Shown: positions 1-8,366 of the stretch, in pieces
Layout of the letters: the number at the start of each line of letters is the position of its first letter
How positions within the stretch are numbered: the first letter of the stretch is position 1
Assembly: GCA_903915155.1 (NCBI GenBank)
Contig: CAIWRU010000219.1
Coordinates: forward strand, 1-48,124
Length of the DNA stretch: 48,124 nucleotides
Reading direction: 5' to 3'
Source of the DNA: an uncultured Mucilaginibacter sp.
Lineage (GTDB): Bacteria > Bacteroidota > Bacteroidia > Sphingobacteriales > Sphingobacteriaceae
Made by a program: the position numbers and the translations under genes
The notes under the pieces: generated by a model
The model's database searches: none
The model's input: the letters and a program-made list of their open reading frames with translations, nothing else
Told to the model about the DNA's origin: nothing

Positions 1-3
1 AAT

Positions 4-95
4 CTCCCCCGGTAGGGGAGACTTTTAAATTTTGTTATTTAATATTTTAATCGCCCTTTGGTGCGCCCTCCCTACCGGGGAGGGTTGGGTGGGGC
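4..95. repeat. Paired G/C-run repeat element, CCGGTAGGG variant
   Basis: Two inverted, self-complementary arms lie at 4-26 (core CCCCCGGTAGGGG) and 66-95 (core CCCTACCGGGGAGGG followed by TTGGGTGGGG), separated by an AT-rich spacer. The layout is the same as the CCCCCTAAAGGGGG elements elsewhere in the window, but the core differs, so this looks like a second subfamily. The right arm lies inside the 3' end of hemL and is translated. The left edge may extend past the window start. Confidence 0.7.
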
Positions 96-1453
96 TTAAA
101 TACCAGGTCAAGACTCTCAAATATAGCACGTTTTGCTTTCTCCAGGTCTATTTTTGTATGGGCCGATGATATAAACCCTACCTCATAGCCTGATGGCCCT
201 AAATAAATACCTCGATTGATAAGCTCGCGGTGCATTTTTTTGAACTTTTCCATGCTTGCAGGGTCAATGTCTTCGGCCTTGCTTATGGTTTCCTTATCGG
301 TAAAAGCGAACCAGAATATTGACCCTATGCTGAATACTTTGAACTTATAGCTTTTTGCCGTGGCGTAGCGCTGGATAGATTCAGTAAACTCTTCGGTTTT
401 TTTATGCAGGTCGCGATAGAAGCCCATACGAAGTAATTCAGATAACTGGGCTATACCTGCTGCCATAGCTACCGGATTGCCCGATAAAGTACCTGCCTGG
501 TAAACCAAACCATCGGGCGATATGCTACCCATAATTTCGGCTGAGGCCCCATAGCAACCAACCGGCAAACCACCACCGATTATTTTGCCATAGGTGATAA
601 TGTCAGGTTTGATATTATAATGCCCTGCCGCGCCTTCAAAACCTACACGGAAACCGGAGATCACCTCATCAAAAATGAGTAGGGTGCCGTTTTGGGTACA
701 CATATCGCGCAGCGACTGTAAAAATTCTTTTGTTTGCAGCAATAGGCCATTGTTGGCGGGTATTGGTTCGATGATAACCGCGGCTATCTGATCTTTAAAT
801 TCATTGAAAGCCTGTGTTAAAGCTTCGGGATCATTAAGCGAAACTACGATGGTTTCATCCGCAAATGATTTGGGTACACCGGCTGAAGATGTTTCGCCGA
901 AAGTAACCAGGCCCGAACCTGCCTTTACCAGCAGAGAATCGGAATGCCCGTGGTAACACCCCTCGAATTTTAATATTTTATCGCGTTTTGTATAGCCGCG
1001 CGCCAGCCTGATTGCCGACATCACCGCCTCGGTACCCGAGCTTACAAAACGCAGTTTTTCAATAAATTTATTGTTTTTAAGGATGAGTTCAGCCAATTCA
1101 TTTTCCAAAGCTGTAGGCGCACCGAAGGACATGCCATTCTGCATTACCGCAATAACTTTTTCTTTTACTTTGGCATTATTATGCCCCAGGATAAGTGGCC
1201 CCCATGAACAGCAGAAGTCGATAAACTCGTTGCCGTCCGCATCCCATATATGGCTGCCATCGCCTTTTTCAATAAAAAGTGGCGTACCATAAACCGATTT
1301 AAAAGCCCGCACCGGAGAGTTAACCCCACCCGGGAAATAAGTTTTTGCCTTTGCATACAATTCGCCCGATTTTTCCCTGCTGATATCGGGTTTGCCCGTT
1401 GTACTCACCGGCTCCTCATCGCCTGAAAACATTTTTTTTATTGAATCTAACAT
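47..1453 (-). CDS. hemL: Glutamate-1-semialdehyde 2,1-aminomutase
   Basis: PLP enzyme that converts glutamate-1-semialdehyde to 5-aminolevulinate, the first committed tetrapyrrole precursor of the C5 pathway; cytosolic. The family signature YFPGGVNSPVRAFK is at about residues 39-52. The PLP-binding lysine is expected in ITYGKIIGGGLPVG (K290), with FDEVISGFR before it. At 468 residues it is longer than the usual ~430. About 24 extra residues lie at the N terminus. About 14 lie at the C terminus (HPTLPGREGAPKGD), encoded by an intergenic repeat arm. It is the last gene of hemCD-hemB-hemL. The ATG at 1451-1453 is one base from repeat element A, so its upstream region is G-rich repeat sequence. 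An internal Met8 start is possible. Confidence 0.96.
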   Translation of the reverse strand: MLDSIKKMFSGDEEPVSTTGKPDISREKSGELYAKAKTYFPGGVNSPVRAFKSVYGTPLFIEKGDGSHIWDADGNEFIDFCCSWGPLILGHNNAKVKEKVIAVMQNGMSFGAPTALENELAELILKNNKFIEKLRFVSSGTEAVMSAIRLARGYTKRDKILKFEGCYHGHSDSLLVKAGSGLVTFGETSSAGVPKSFADETIVVSLNDPEALTQAFNEFKDQIAAVIIEPIPANNGLLLQTKEFLQSLRDMCTQNGTLLIFDEVISGFRVGFEGAAGHYNIKPDIITYGKIIGGGLPVGCYGASAEIMGSISPDGLVYQAGTLSGNPVAMAAGIAQLSELLRMGFYRDLHKKTEEFTESIQRYATAKSYKFKVFSIGSIFWFAFTDKETISKAEDIDPASMEKFKKMHRELINRGIYLGPSGYEVGFISSAHTKIDLEKAKRAIFESLDLVFKPHPTLPGREGAPKGD

Positions 1454-1454
1454 C

Positions 1455-1554
1455 TAGCCCCCCAACCCCCTAAAGGGGGAGTTTTTGAATTTCTTATTTG
1501 TTAATTATATCTATGCCCCGCAATTGTTCCCCCTTCAGGGGGTTAGGGGGCTTA
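1455..1554. repeat. Inverted-repeat element copy A (CCCCCTAAAGGGGG family)
   Basis: The left end at 1455-1481 reads TAGCCCCCCAACCCCC then TAAAGGGGGAG. The right end at 1528-1554 is its near reverse complement. The ~46-base interior resembles that of copy B (shared run GTTTTTGAATTTCTTATTTG). Each end can also fold on itself. The right end contains the hemB stop codon (TAA, 1552-1554). The left end is one base upstream of the hemL start codon. Confidence 0.85.
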
Positions 1555-2523
1555 CAGCCACTTATTCTCCAACACTTCCTTAGCATGATAAGTTAATATT
1601 GCACTTGCACCTGCCCTTCTGATGCCGGTTAGCACCTCGGTTATGGCGCGCTGCTCGTTTAGCCAGCCTTTTTGTATGGCGGCTTTTATCATGGCGTATT
1701 CGCCGCTCACATTATACGCTGCAACGGGTAGTTCAGTATTATCTTTTATCAGTTTTATTACATCCAGGTAAGGTAACGCAGGTTTTACCATTAAAAAGTC
1801 CGCACCTTCCACTTCATCAAGCTTAGCTTCAATCAATGCCTCGCGCTGGTTAGCGGGGTTCATCTGGTAGGTTTTTTTATCGCCAAATTTTGGGGCCGAA
1901 TTCAAAGCATCCCGGAACGGACCGTAAAACGCGCTGGCGTATTTTGCAGAGTACGACATGATAGACACATTGGTAAAGCCATTATCATCCAAAATATTGC
2001 GGATGTAACCTACCCTCCCATCCATCATATCTGATGGTGCGATTATATCCGCACCATTTTGCGCATGTGCCAATGCCATTTTGCCTAAAACTTCAAGCGT
2101 TTCATCGTTCAGTATCTCGCCGTTCTCGAAAACGCCGTCGTGGCCGTCACTGCTGTAAGGATCCATCGCTACATCGGTCACTACGCAGGCTTCGGGAAAA
2201 TTTGTTTTTACGGCACGAATGGCGCGCAAGTACAAGCTTTCATTACGGTAGCTTTCGGTGGCGTATTTATCCTTTAAAGCCTCATCTATATTAGGGAAAA
2301 GATCGAATGAGTTCAAGCCCAGTTTAAGGCAGCTTTCGATCTCGCGTAGCAGATTATCGATAGAATACCGATAGATGCCCGGCATGGAACTTACTTCGCT
2401 TTTTTGATTATTACCCTCGATAATAAACAGCGGGAATATCAAATTAGCCGCGCTTACGTGCGTTTCCTGCACCATTTGGCGGATAACTTCACTTTTGCGG
2501 TTTCTTCTTGGTCGTTGTAACAT
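1552..2523 (-). CDS. hemB: Porphobilinogen synthase (delta-aminolevulinic acid dehydratase)
   Basis: Condenses two 5-aminolevulinate molecules to porphobilinogen; cytosolic oligomer. The two Schiff-base lysines are visible as SYSAKYASAFYGPFRDA (K194) and FLMVKPALPYLD (K247). The metal region reads TDVAMDPYSSDGHDG and lacks the three cysteines of the zinc type, so this is the Asp-rich, magnesium-type enzyme. At 323 residues it has normal length. The N terminus (MLQRPRRNRKSEVIRQMV) is as expected for the family, so the ATG at 2521-2523 is accepted although it abuts repeat copy B. The stop codon is supplied by the end of repeat copy A. Confidence 0.97.
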   Translation of the reverse strand: MLQRPRRNRKSEVIRQMVQETHVSAANLIFPLFIIEGNNQKSEVSSMPGIYRYSIDNLLREIESCLKLGLNSFDLFPNIDEALKDKYATESYRNESLYLRAIRAVKTNFPEACVVTDVAMDPYSSDGHDGVFENGEILNDETLEVLGKMALAHAQNGADIIAPSDMMDGRVGYIRNILDDNGFTNVSIMSYSAKYASAFYGPFRDALNSAPKFGDKKTYQMNPANQREALIEAKLDEVEGADFLMVKPALPYLDVIKLIKDNTELPVAAYNVSGEYAMIKAAIQKGWLNEQRAITEVLTGIRRAGASAILTYHAKEVLENKWL

Positions 2524-2624
2524 AGGCCCCCCAACCCCCTAAAGGGGGAGTTTTTGAATTTCTTATTTGTTAATATATCTTATAATCTCCATAATTGTTC
2601 CCCCTTTAGGGGGCTAGGGGGCTA
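2524..2624. repeat. Inverted-repeat element copy B (CCCCCTAAAGGGGG family)
   Basis: Left end 2524-2550 and right end 2599-2624 are near-perfect inverted copies with core CCCCCTAAAGGGGG. The interior is alignable with copy A, so the two elements flanking hemB share recent ancestry. The right end carries the hemCD stop codon (TAG on the minus strand, 2622-2624). The left end touches the hemB start codon. Confidence 0.85.
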
Positions 2625-4196
2625 AAGTCCAAACACCGCCTCAGCCAACCCAACCTCGTCGGGTGAATAAGGCAGCGTGTATTTTACACCCATTTCATCA
2701 AATTTTTTGCCGGTTGATTTGCCTATGGCCACTACCTTCTGGTAGGGGTCGAGCAAATTTTCGGCGAAGTAGGCATCCACATTTGAGGGACTGGTGAATA
2801 CCAGTATCTCGGCGCCTGTAGCTTCTACATCTTCTTCCATCACGGTTTCATATATCGGCAGATCGATAACTTTTGTATCGGCTGATAAACCCTGCTGTAT
2901 GCTTCTTAACGAACCTTCGGCACCGGGAAATAACACTGTTTGACCCTGGGTTAATTCGGCAAATTCAGCGGCTACTTCGGCAGTATCGTTACTTTCACCT
3001 ACATATGCGGTAAAATAACCTTTGCGGCGCAGCATTTCTTCAGATCCGCTACCCATAACGCCAAATTTTACATCTTTTGGTAAGGCCGGGTTTAACTGGA
3101 AAAAATATTCAACCGCATTTTTGCTGGAAAAAAATATCCAATCAACCTGTTTTAATATATACGAATCGAATCTCGTAATAACTGGCACCGTGCGTATCAA
3201 TGAACGTGCCTCGATCTCTATTTTATGTTTTTCGAGTGCCTTGCGGAAATAACTTTGTTCCGACAATTCGCGGGTAATGAACACGCTTAGCGGCATTTTA
3301 CGACCGGCTGCGAATTTAGAAACTATCTTTTCGGCCAAACCTTCTGTAGTTTCCGCTTCCACAAAATAGCGGTCGGGAAATTCATCTTCGTCGGTAGCCT
3401 TTGAGGTAAACACCTGGTACAGACCATCCTCGCGGCGGCAATAACAGCCCAAAGGCAAATGGCAACCGCCGCCAAATAATTTTAGCACATCACGCTCAAC
3501 TGCTAATTCCTCGGCTACATCGGGGTGGTTCAGCTCCTGCAATATCTCGAATACAATTACATCGCTTGAGCGTATTTGTATAGCCAAAGCTCCTTGTGCC
3601 GGCGCGGGTATCAGTTCATTGGGGGTTAATGTTTCTACATGCAGGTCGCTCAGATCTAAACCTAAACGGCTTACGCCCGCTTTGGCAATCATTATGGCAT
3701 CGTAATTTTCCTTACGCAGTTTTTGTATGCGTGTGGGTACATTGCCCCGAAGTTCACTTATCTGCAGATCGGGGCGGTGAGCCAGCAATTGCGCCTTGCG
3801 CCTGTTGGATGATGTACCAACTTTCGCTCCATATTTCAACGACAGTTTTTGATGCACATCAACACAATCCTTCAATATCAATAATAATTCTGAAGGGTCC
3901 TCACGTTCGGAAACTGCTGCTATCATTAGCCCCGGAGGGTTTTCGGTTGGCAGGTCCTTATGGGAATGTACCGCGATGTCGATCTTGCCCGATAATAGCT
4001 CGTCCTCCAGTTCCTTGGTGAAAAAGCCTTTACCTTCCAGCTTATCAAAACTTAGATTCAGGATGCGGTCGCCCTGGGTTTTAATTATTTTCAAGTCGGC
4101 ATGAATGCCTATTGCTGCCAGGCTATCTTTAACAAAGTTAGCCTGCCATAAGGCCAGATCACTGCCCCGGGTACCGATAATTAAATTTCTTTCCAA
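2622..4196 (-). CDS. hemC: Fused hydroxymethylbilane synthase / uroporphyrinogen-III synthase
   Basis: A bifunctional protein. The N-terminal ~300 residues are HemC, which polymerises four porphobilinogens. It shows LIIGTRGSDLALWQ at the start, the catalytic Asp in AVHSHKDLP (about D81), the signature ELRGNVPTR, and the dipyrromethane cofactor Cys in GGGCHLPLG (about C245). The remaining ~220 residues, from about PLSVFITRELSEQ, match the HemD fold, which cyclises the product to uroporphyrinogen III. The longest frame starts with GTG at 4217. I prefer the TTG at 4194-4196 (giving MERNLIIGTRGS) because the promoter box TAAATTTG at 4219-4226 lies one base before the GTG and would leave it without a leader. 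First gene of the hem cluster. Confidence 0.93.
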   Translation of the reverse strand: MERNLIIGTRGSDLALWQANFVKDSLAAIGIHADLKIIKTQGDRILNLSFDKLEGKGFFTKELEDELLSGKIDIAVHSHKDLPTENPPGLMIAAVSEREDPSELLLILKDCVDVHQKLSLKYGAKVGTSSNRRKAQLLAHRPDLQISELRGNVPTRIQKLRKENYDAIMIAKAGVSRLGLDLSDLHVETLTPNELIPAPAQGALAIQIRSSDVIVFEILQELNHPDVAEELAVERDVLKLFGGGCHLPLGCYCRREDGLYQVFTSKATDEDEFPDRYFVEAETTEGLAEKIVSKFAAGRKMPLSVFITRELSEQSYFRKALEKHKIEIEARSLIRTVPVITRFDSYILKQVDWIFFSSKNAVEYFFQLNPALPKDVKFGVMGSGSEEMLRRKGYFTAYVGESNDTAEVAAEFAELTQGQTVLFPGAEGSLRSIQQGLSADTKVIDLPIYETVMEEDVEATGAEILVFTSPSNVDAYFAENLLDPYQKVVAIGKSTGKKFDEMGVKYTLPYSPDEVGLAEAVFGL

Positions 4197-4218
4197 ATGA
4201 GGTATACTAAATTTCACG

Positions 4219-4226
4219 CAAATTTA
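4219..4226 (-). promoter_or_regulatory. Candidate -7 box of the hem operon
   Basis: TAAATTTG on the minus strand fits the Bacteroidetes -7 consensus TAnnTTTG. It sits 22 bases before the preferred TTG start of hemCD. I see no clear -33 TTG at the expected distance, so this is a moderate call. Confidence 0.45.
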
Positions 4227-4300
4227 ACTTTTTGCGCTTATGAATATAAGATTAATTGAGGATATGAAAGTGAGGTGACTATGGGAAAGTAATAAAAGGA

Positions 4301-4343
4301 ATGCTGCCACGAGTTTAGCGCAGCATAACTCGTGGTATAGCAT
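4301..4343. repeat. REP-like imperfect palindrome
   Basis: A perfect 9-bp inverted repeat, CCACGAGTT (4307-4315) and AACTCGTGG (4327-4335), is extended by ATGCT (4301-4305) pairing with AGCAT (4339-4343) across a small asymmetric bulge. The loop is 11 bases (TAGCGCAGCAT). There is no T run, so it is not a standard terminator. Its form resembles the REP hairpins mobilised by REP-associated tyrosine transposases; that link is inference. Confidence 0.6.
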
Positions 4344-4686
4344 GTTGAAAAACCAACCGACAAAGCAAAAAAGGTTGTTATACATTACTTGGACAGCACG
4401 GGTCATCACTTTTTCGTACTTAATGTAACCCGAAATTTTACGCAAAGAAAAAAATACATATTTGGTTGTGATTACCCCGATACAAGAAGTGGGGCCCATC
4501 TCCGGCGACTGCATATTTTACCCTTGATAGCACATTATTAAAAGTTATAAGAGTTGATTTTATAACGCAATAAATATTGTTCCAACTCGTATATAGTTCC
4601 CCCAGAGGGGATTTTTATCCACCGCAAACAGCCTTCCATTACTTCGGTGTTAGATATTCGACATTCAATATTCGATATTAAATAAA

Positions 4687-4694
4687 TACATTTG
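4687..4694 (+). promoter_or_regulatory. Candidate -7 box of recQ
   Basis: TACATTTG matches TAnnTTTG and ends 11 bases before the recQ ATG, predicting a very short leader. No good -33 element is visible. Confidence 0.4.
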
Positions 4695-4705
4695 CGGACA
4701 ACGAT

Positions 4706-6865
4706 ATGACACCCACCCAGGCCTTACAAAAATATTTTGGTTACAGCGAGTTCAGACACCAGCAGGGGGCAATTATTCAGCATGTTTTAGATAATAAGGA
4801 TGTTTTGGTGCTGATGCCTACGGGTGGCGGCAAGTCATTATGTTATCAACTGCCTGCGGTTTTGCTGGATGGCCTCACCATAGTTATATCGCCGCTGATA
4901 GCGCTGATGAAGGACCAGGTGGATGCGCTGAATGTGAACGGCATTGCGGCGGGTTTCTACAACTCCTCGCAATCGCCAAACGAGCAGGCCGACCTGATGC
5001 GCAGGCTGCAAAACAACGAGATTAAACTACTGTACCTTGCCCCTGAACGTTTATTCGGTTCGGAAAATAAACTGGTCGAGTTTTTAAAGCAGTTGCCGGT
5101 GGTGCAAATAGCCATCGACGAGGCGCATTGTATATCGCACTGGGGCCATGATTTCAGGCCCGAATATTTGATGCTGGCGGGATTGAAGGACTATTTTCCC
5201 AACATCCCGGTTATAGCGCTTACCGCTACTGCCGATAAGCTTACCCAAAAGGATATTTTGGAGAAGCTGAACCTGCACGATCCCGCTGTATTCATATCAT
5301 CATTTAACCGGGGAAATATCAGCTATACGGTATCGCCCAAAAAGAACAGCTTTAACCAGCTGCTTGCTTTTTTGGATGAGCGAAAGGATGAATCGGGCAT
5401 AATTTATTGTTTGTCGCGCAAATCGACTGAATCATTAGCAGCAGATTTAAGAGAAGAAGGTTTTTCGGCAGAAGCCTACCATGCCGGGCTAAGCAACGAT
5501 ATAAAGGCCCGCAACCAGGAAGCTTTTTTGAGGGATGATGTGAAGATCATCGTCGCCACCATAGCTTTTGGTATGGGCATCAATAAATCGAACGTGCGGT
5601 ACGTGGTACACATGGATATGCCCAAGAATATTGAGGGCTATTACCAGGAGACGGGTCGTGCGGGAAGGGATGGGCTGGCATCGGCCGCCATACTGTATTA
5701 TTCGCCGGGTGATGTAATGAAACTGAAGGAATTTGCCAGGGTAGAGAACAACCCCGAGCAAAGCCGGATAATGCTGAAGAAGCTGGATGATATGGCGGGC
5801 TATTGTCAATTGCAAACTTGCCGCAGGCATTACCTGCTAAAGTATTTCGACGAGGAATCGCCGGCAACGTGCGGCTCATGCGATGTTTGTTTAACTGAAT
5901 TTGAACGGTTCGACGGTACGCTGATCGCCCAAAAGGCATTATCGGCAGTAGCACGGCTAAAGGAACGGTTTGGCGCAGGCTACGTGGTTGAATTTTTACG
6001 TGGGTCGAAAAGCGAAAAGATACGGGAAGAGCATAAGCAACTAAAAACCTACGGCATAGGCGCCGACATCAGCAAAACCGACTGGCAGCGCTATATGCGC
6101 GAGCTGGTTCAGCAAAAATATCTAAGAGTTGAAGAAGGCGAATATCCCATAATAAAACTAACCGAGTTAAGCGAGGCAGTATTAAAAGGTTTACAAAAGG
6201 TGGAGTTCATCAAAGCGCAAATAGTTGAGGAGCATCACGAGTTTGCACAACTAGCTTATGAAACCGAATTGTTCAATGATTTGAAATTGCTGCGCCGCGA
6301 TATTGCTGCGAATGAGAATGTGCCGCCTTATGTGATATTATCGGATGCTACTTTGGTGGAGATAGCTACCTATCTGCCGTTAAGCATGGATGATTTACGG
6401 CTTATTTCGGGCTTTGGCGATGTTAAACTGGCACGCTACGGGCGGGAGTTTTTGGCACCGGTGAAGATATATTGCGCGAAGAAGGGTTTATCATCCAAAA
6501 TAAAAGAAAAGAAGCCTAAGCGTGAACGGAAACCAAAGGTTGACAAAAGCGAAAAACCGAACGCTACACAAAAGGAAAGCTTTGATCTTTACCAAGCCGG
6601 CATTGGCATTATTGAAATTGCTTCGTTACGCAAATTATCACCCATGACCATTGAAGGGCACTTGGCCTGGTATATTGAAAAAGGTATACTTGATATTGAA
6701 GCTGTTGTTACTAAAGACAAGATACCAACCATAAAGGACGCAGTGGAAAGTTATGGAGATGATAAGCTATCGCCATTAAAAGAAATTTTGGGCGACAATT
6801 ATAGCTATGGCGAAATTAAGGCAGTAATAAGCTGGATGAAAAAAGAAGCGCAGCAAACAAAATAA
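4706..6865 (+). CDS. recQ: ATP-dependent DNA helicase RecQ
   Basis: A 3'-5' DNA helicase of recombination and repair. The N terminus holds helicase motif 0 (FRHQQGAI), motif I (MPTGGGKSLCYQLP), motif II (IDEAHCISHWGHDFRPEY) and motif VI (GYYQETGRAGRDG). It is followed by the RecQ zinc-binding cysteines (CQLQTCRRHYLLKYF and CGSCDVC), a winged-helix RQC region and an HRDC domain (about residues 525-600). The last ~100 residues, after a lysine-rich linker, form a helix-turn-helix C-terminal domain (SFDLYQAGIGIIEIASLR), common in Bacteroidetes RecQ. At 719 residues it is full length. Single gene with its own upstream region. Confidence 0.97.
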   Translation: MTPTQALQKYFGYSEFRHQQGAIIQHVLDNKDVLVLMPTGGGKSLCYQLPAVLLDGLTIVISPLIALMKDQVDALNVNGIAAGFYNSSQSPNEQADLMRRLQNNEIKLLYLAPERLFGSENKLVEFLKQLPVVQIAIDEAHCISHWGHDFRPEYLMLAGLKDYFPNIPVIALTATADKLTQKDILEKLNLHDPAVFISSFNRGNISYTVSPKKNSFNQLLAFLDERKDESGIIYCLSRKSTESLAADLREEGFSAEAYHAGLSNDIKARNQEAFLRDDVKIIVATIAFGMGINKSNVRYVVHMDMPKNIEGYYQETGRAGRDGLASAAILYYSPGDVMKLKEFARVENNPEQSRIMLKKLDDMAGYCQLQTCRRHYLLKYFDEESPATCGSCDVCLTEFERFDGTLIAQKALSAVARLKERFGAGYVVEFLRGSKSEKIREEHKQLKTYGIGADISKTDWQRYMRELVQQKYLRVEEGEYPIIKLTELSEAVLKGLQKVEFIKAQIVEEHHEFAQLAYETELFNDLKLLRRDIAANENVPPYVILSDATLVEIATYLPLSMDDLRLISGFGDVKLARYGREFLAPVKIYCAKKGLSSKIKEKKPKRERKPKVDKSEKPNATQKESFDLYQAGIGIIEIASLRKLSPMTIEGHLAWYIEKGILDIEAVVTKDKIPTIKDAVESYGDDKLSPLKEILGDNYSYGEIKAVISWMKKEAQQTK

Positions 6866-6894
6866 GGGAGCGGGTGTCGTAATTAACAAAGGGT

Positions 6895-6962
6895 GTCATA
6901 CTGAGCTTGTCGAAGTATGCGGGCAGGCCTTTACGCTTATGCTTCGACAAGCTCAGCATGAC
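6895..6962. repeat. Inverted repeat with CTGAGCTTGTCGAAG core
   Basis: Arms at 6895-6919 (GTCATACTGAGCTTGTCGAA...) and 6938-6962 are inverted copies separated by 18 bases. The core CTGAGCTTGTCGAAG is a widely dispersed intergenic palindrome in Bacteroidetes genomes. Placed after recQ, it could end transcription or protect the 3' end, although no long T run follows. Confidence 0.8.
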
Positions 6963-7016
6963 CACTCCTTTAATCCTGTTATGTAATATGATCTATTTTA
7001 TTGACTTTTACCCTAA

Positions 7017-8366
7017 ATGACTATCGAAGAAATATACCAGCTTTATTTACAGCAACCGGTTATCAGCACCGATACCCGCAAAATAGCCGCGGGCAGTATT
7101 TTCTTTGCGCTGAAAGGCGATAAGTTCGACGCCAATACCTTTGCCGAACAAGCTATTGCTGAAGGCGCGGCTTATGCTGTGATTGATAACCCGGCCTACA
7201 AACTTGGTGATAAATATGTTTTGGTTGATGATAGCCTTGCAGCGTTGCAGGATCTGGCGCGCTATCACCGCAGGCAATTAACAATACCTGTTGTTGGTCT
7301 TACCGGCACTAACGGCAAAACCACCACTAAGGAACTGATCAACGCGGTACTATCGCAAAAATTCAATACGCTGGCCACGCAGGGGAATTTGAACAACCAT
7401 ATCGGTGTGCCACTTACCATTTTAAGTATTAATAAATCGCACGAAATGGCAGTTATTGAAATGGGGGCCAATCACCAGAAAGAAATTGCATTGCTGAGCA
7501 GTATTGCACAACCAACGCATGGGATGATAACCAACATTGGTAAAGCGCATTTGGAAGGCTTTGGCGGTGTTGAGGGAATAAAGAAGGGTAAAGGTGAATT
7601 GTATGATTACCTGAAGTGGGGAGGTCCGGAAGTTGGAAAGCCGGAAGGCTGGGAAGAAAAAGTTGCCTTTGTTAACGGCGATGACCCGGTTTTGATGGCC
7701 ATGCAGGAGGCTCGTAAATTATACAAGGCGGTATTTTATGGAACGCATAATCCAAATAATACCGTTATCGGCAAACTGACGGCAAACTCTCCCCTGCTAG
7801 CTTTAGAATGGACAAATAACAATTCAGGCGAAAGCTACGAGGTGAAAACACAGCTTACCGGGGGCTATAATTTGGATAATATTTTGGCAGCTATTTGCAT
7901 AGGTGTGTATTTTGAGCTGGAGGCTGATGAAATTAACCTGGGCGTTGAGGGCTACCAACCACAAAACAACCGTTCACAAATAAAACGAACGAACACCAAC
8001 ACCCTTATCTGCGATTACTACAATGCCAACCCCAGCAGCATGTTTGTCGCCATTGAAAACGTAGGCAAGCTACAGGCCGAACGCAAAGTATTGGTTTTGG
8101 GCGATATGTTTGAGCTGGGCGATGAATCGCCGGCGGAACATTTGGGGGTGATACAGAAAGCTTTGGATACTGATGTGGGCGAACGGATATTTATAGGGGA
8201 GAAGTTTGAAAGTCAAAAGTTAAAAGTTAAAAGTCAAAATATTACTTTCTATACCACAGTTGAGGAGGCTATTGAGGGGTTGAAAGCTGCGCCGATAAAA
8301 GATTCGACGGTGCTGATAAAGGGCTCAAGAGGGATGGCGTTGGAACGGTTGGTGGAGTTGTTTTAG
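7017..8366 (+). CDS. murF: UDP-N-acetylmuramoyl-tripeptide--D-alanyl-D-alanine ligase
   Basis: Cytosolic Mur ligase that adds D-Ala-D-Ala to UDP-MurNAc-tripeptide, the last soluble step of peptidoglycan precursor synthesis. The ATP-binding loop GTNGKTTTKE is at about residues 97-106. AVIEMGANHQKEI and TNIGKAHLEGFGG follow, then the C-terminal ligase domain (LVLGDMFELGDES). Two stretches look like translated repeats: about residues 201-214 (WGGPEVGKPEGWEEK region) and about 398-408 (SQKLKVKSQN). Both are in frame in surface-loop-like positions. The stop TAG (8364-8366) is the first triplet of repeat copy C. Confidence 0.96.
   Translation: MTIEEIYQLYLQQPVISTDTRKIAAGSIFFALKGDKFDANTFAEQAIAEGAAYAVIDNPAYKLGDKYVLVDDSLAALQDLARYHRRQLTIPVVGLTGTNGKTTTKELINAVLSQKFNTLATQGNLNNHIGVPLTILSINKSHEMAVIEMGANHQKEIALLSSIAQPTHGMITNIGKAHLEGFGGVEGIKKGKGELYDYLKWGGPEVGKPEGWEEKVAFVNGDDPVLMAMQEARKLYKAVFYGTHNPNNTVIGKLTANSPLLALEWTNNNSGESYEVKTQLTGGYNLDNILAAICIGVYFELEADEINLGVEGYQPQNNRSQIKRTNTNTLICDYYNANPSSMFVAIENVGKLQAERKVLVLGDMFELGDESPAEHLGVIQKALDTDVGERIFIGEKFESQKLKVKSQNITFYTTVEEAIEGLKAAPIKDSTVLIKGSRGMALERLVELF
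8210..8240. repeat. AAGTTAAAAGT phrase repeat inside murF
   Basis: A near-tandem stretch of AGTCAAAAGT/TAAAAGT units, a type usually seen between genes in Bacteroidetes. Here it is translated as the polar segment SQKLKVKSQN near the MurF C terminus without disturbing the frame. Confidence 0.7.

Larger units (their letters stand above)
4197..4705. other. Gene-poor region between hemCD and recQ
   Basis: About 500 bases between divergent hemCD and recQ. It holds the candidate hemC promoter, a long hairpin (4301-4343), a remnant of a G/C-run repeat at 4598-4616 (CCCCCAGAGGGG), an AT-rich phrase repeat at 4651-4680 related to 18321-18354, and the candidate recQ -7 box. A 96-codon minus-strand frame (4224-4514) is not convincing as a gene. 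Confidence 0.6.

Noticed and set aside
4224..4514. 96-codon minus-strand frame between hemCD and recQ
   Set aside because: It contains the hairpin at 4301-4343, has an odd composition rich in Cys/Phe/Leu, and matches no family pattern I know.
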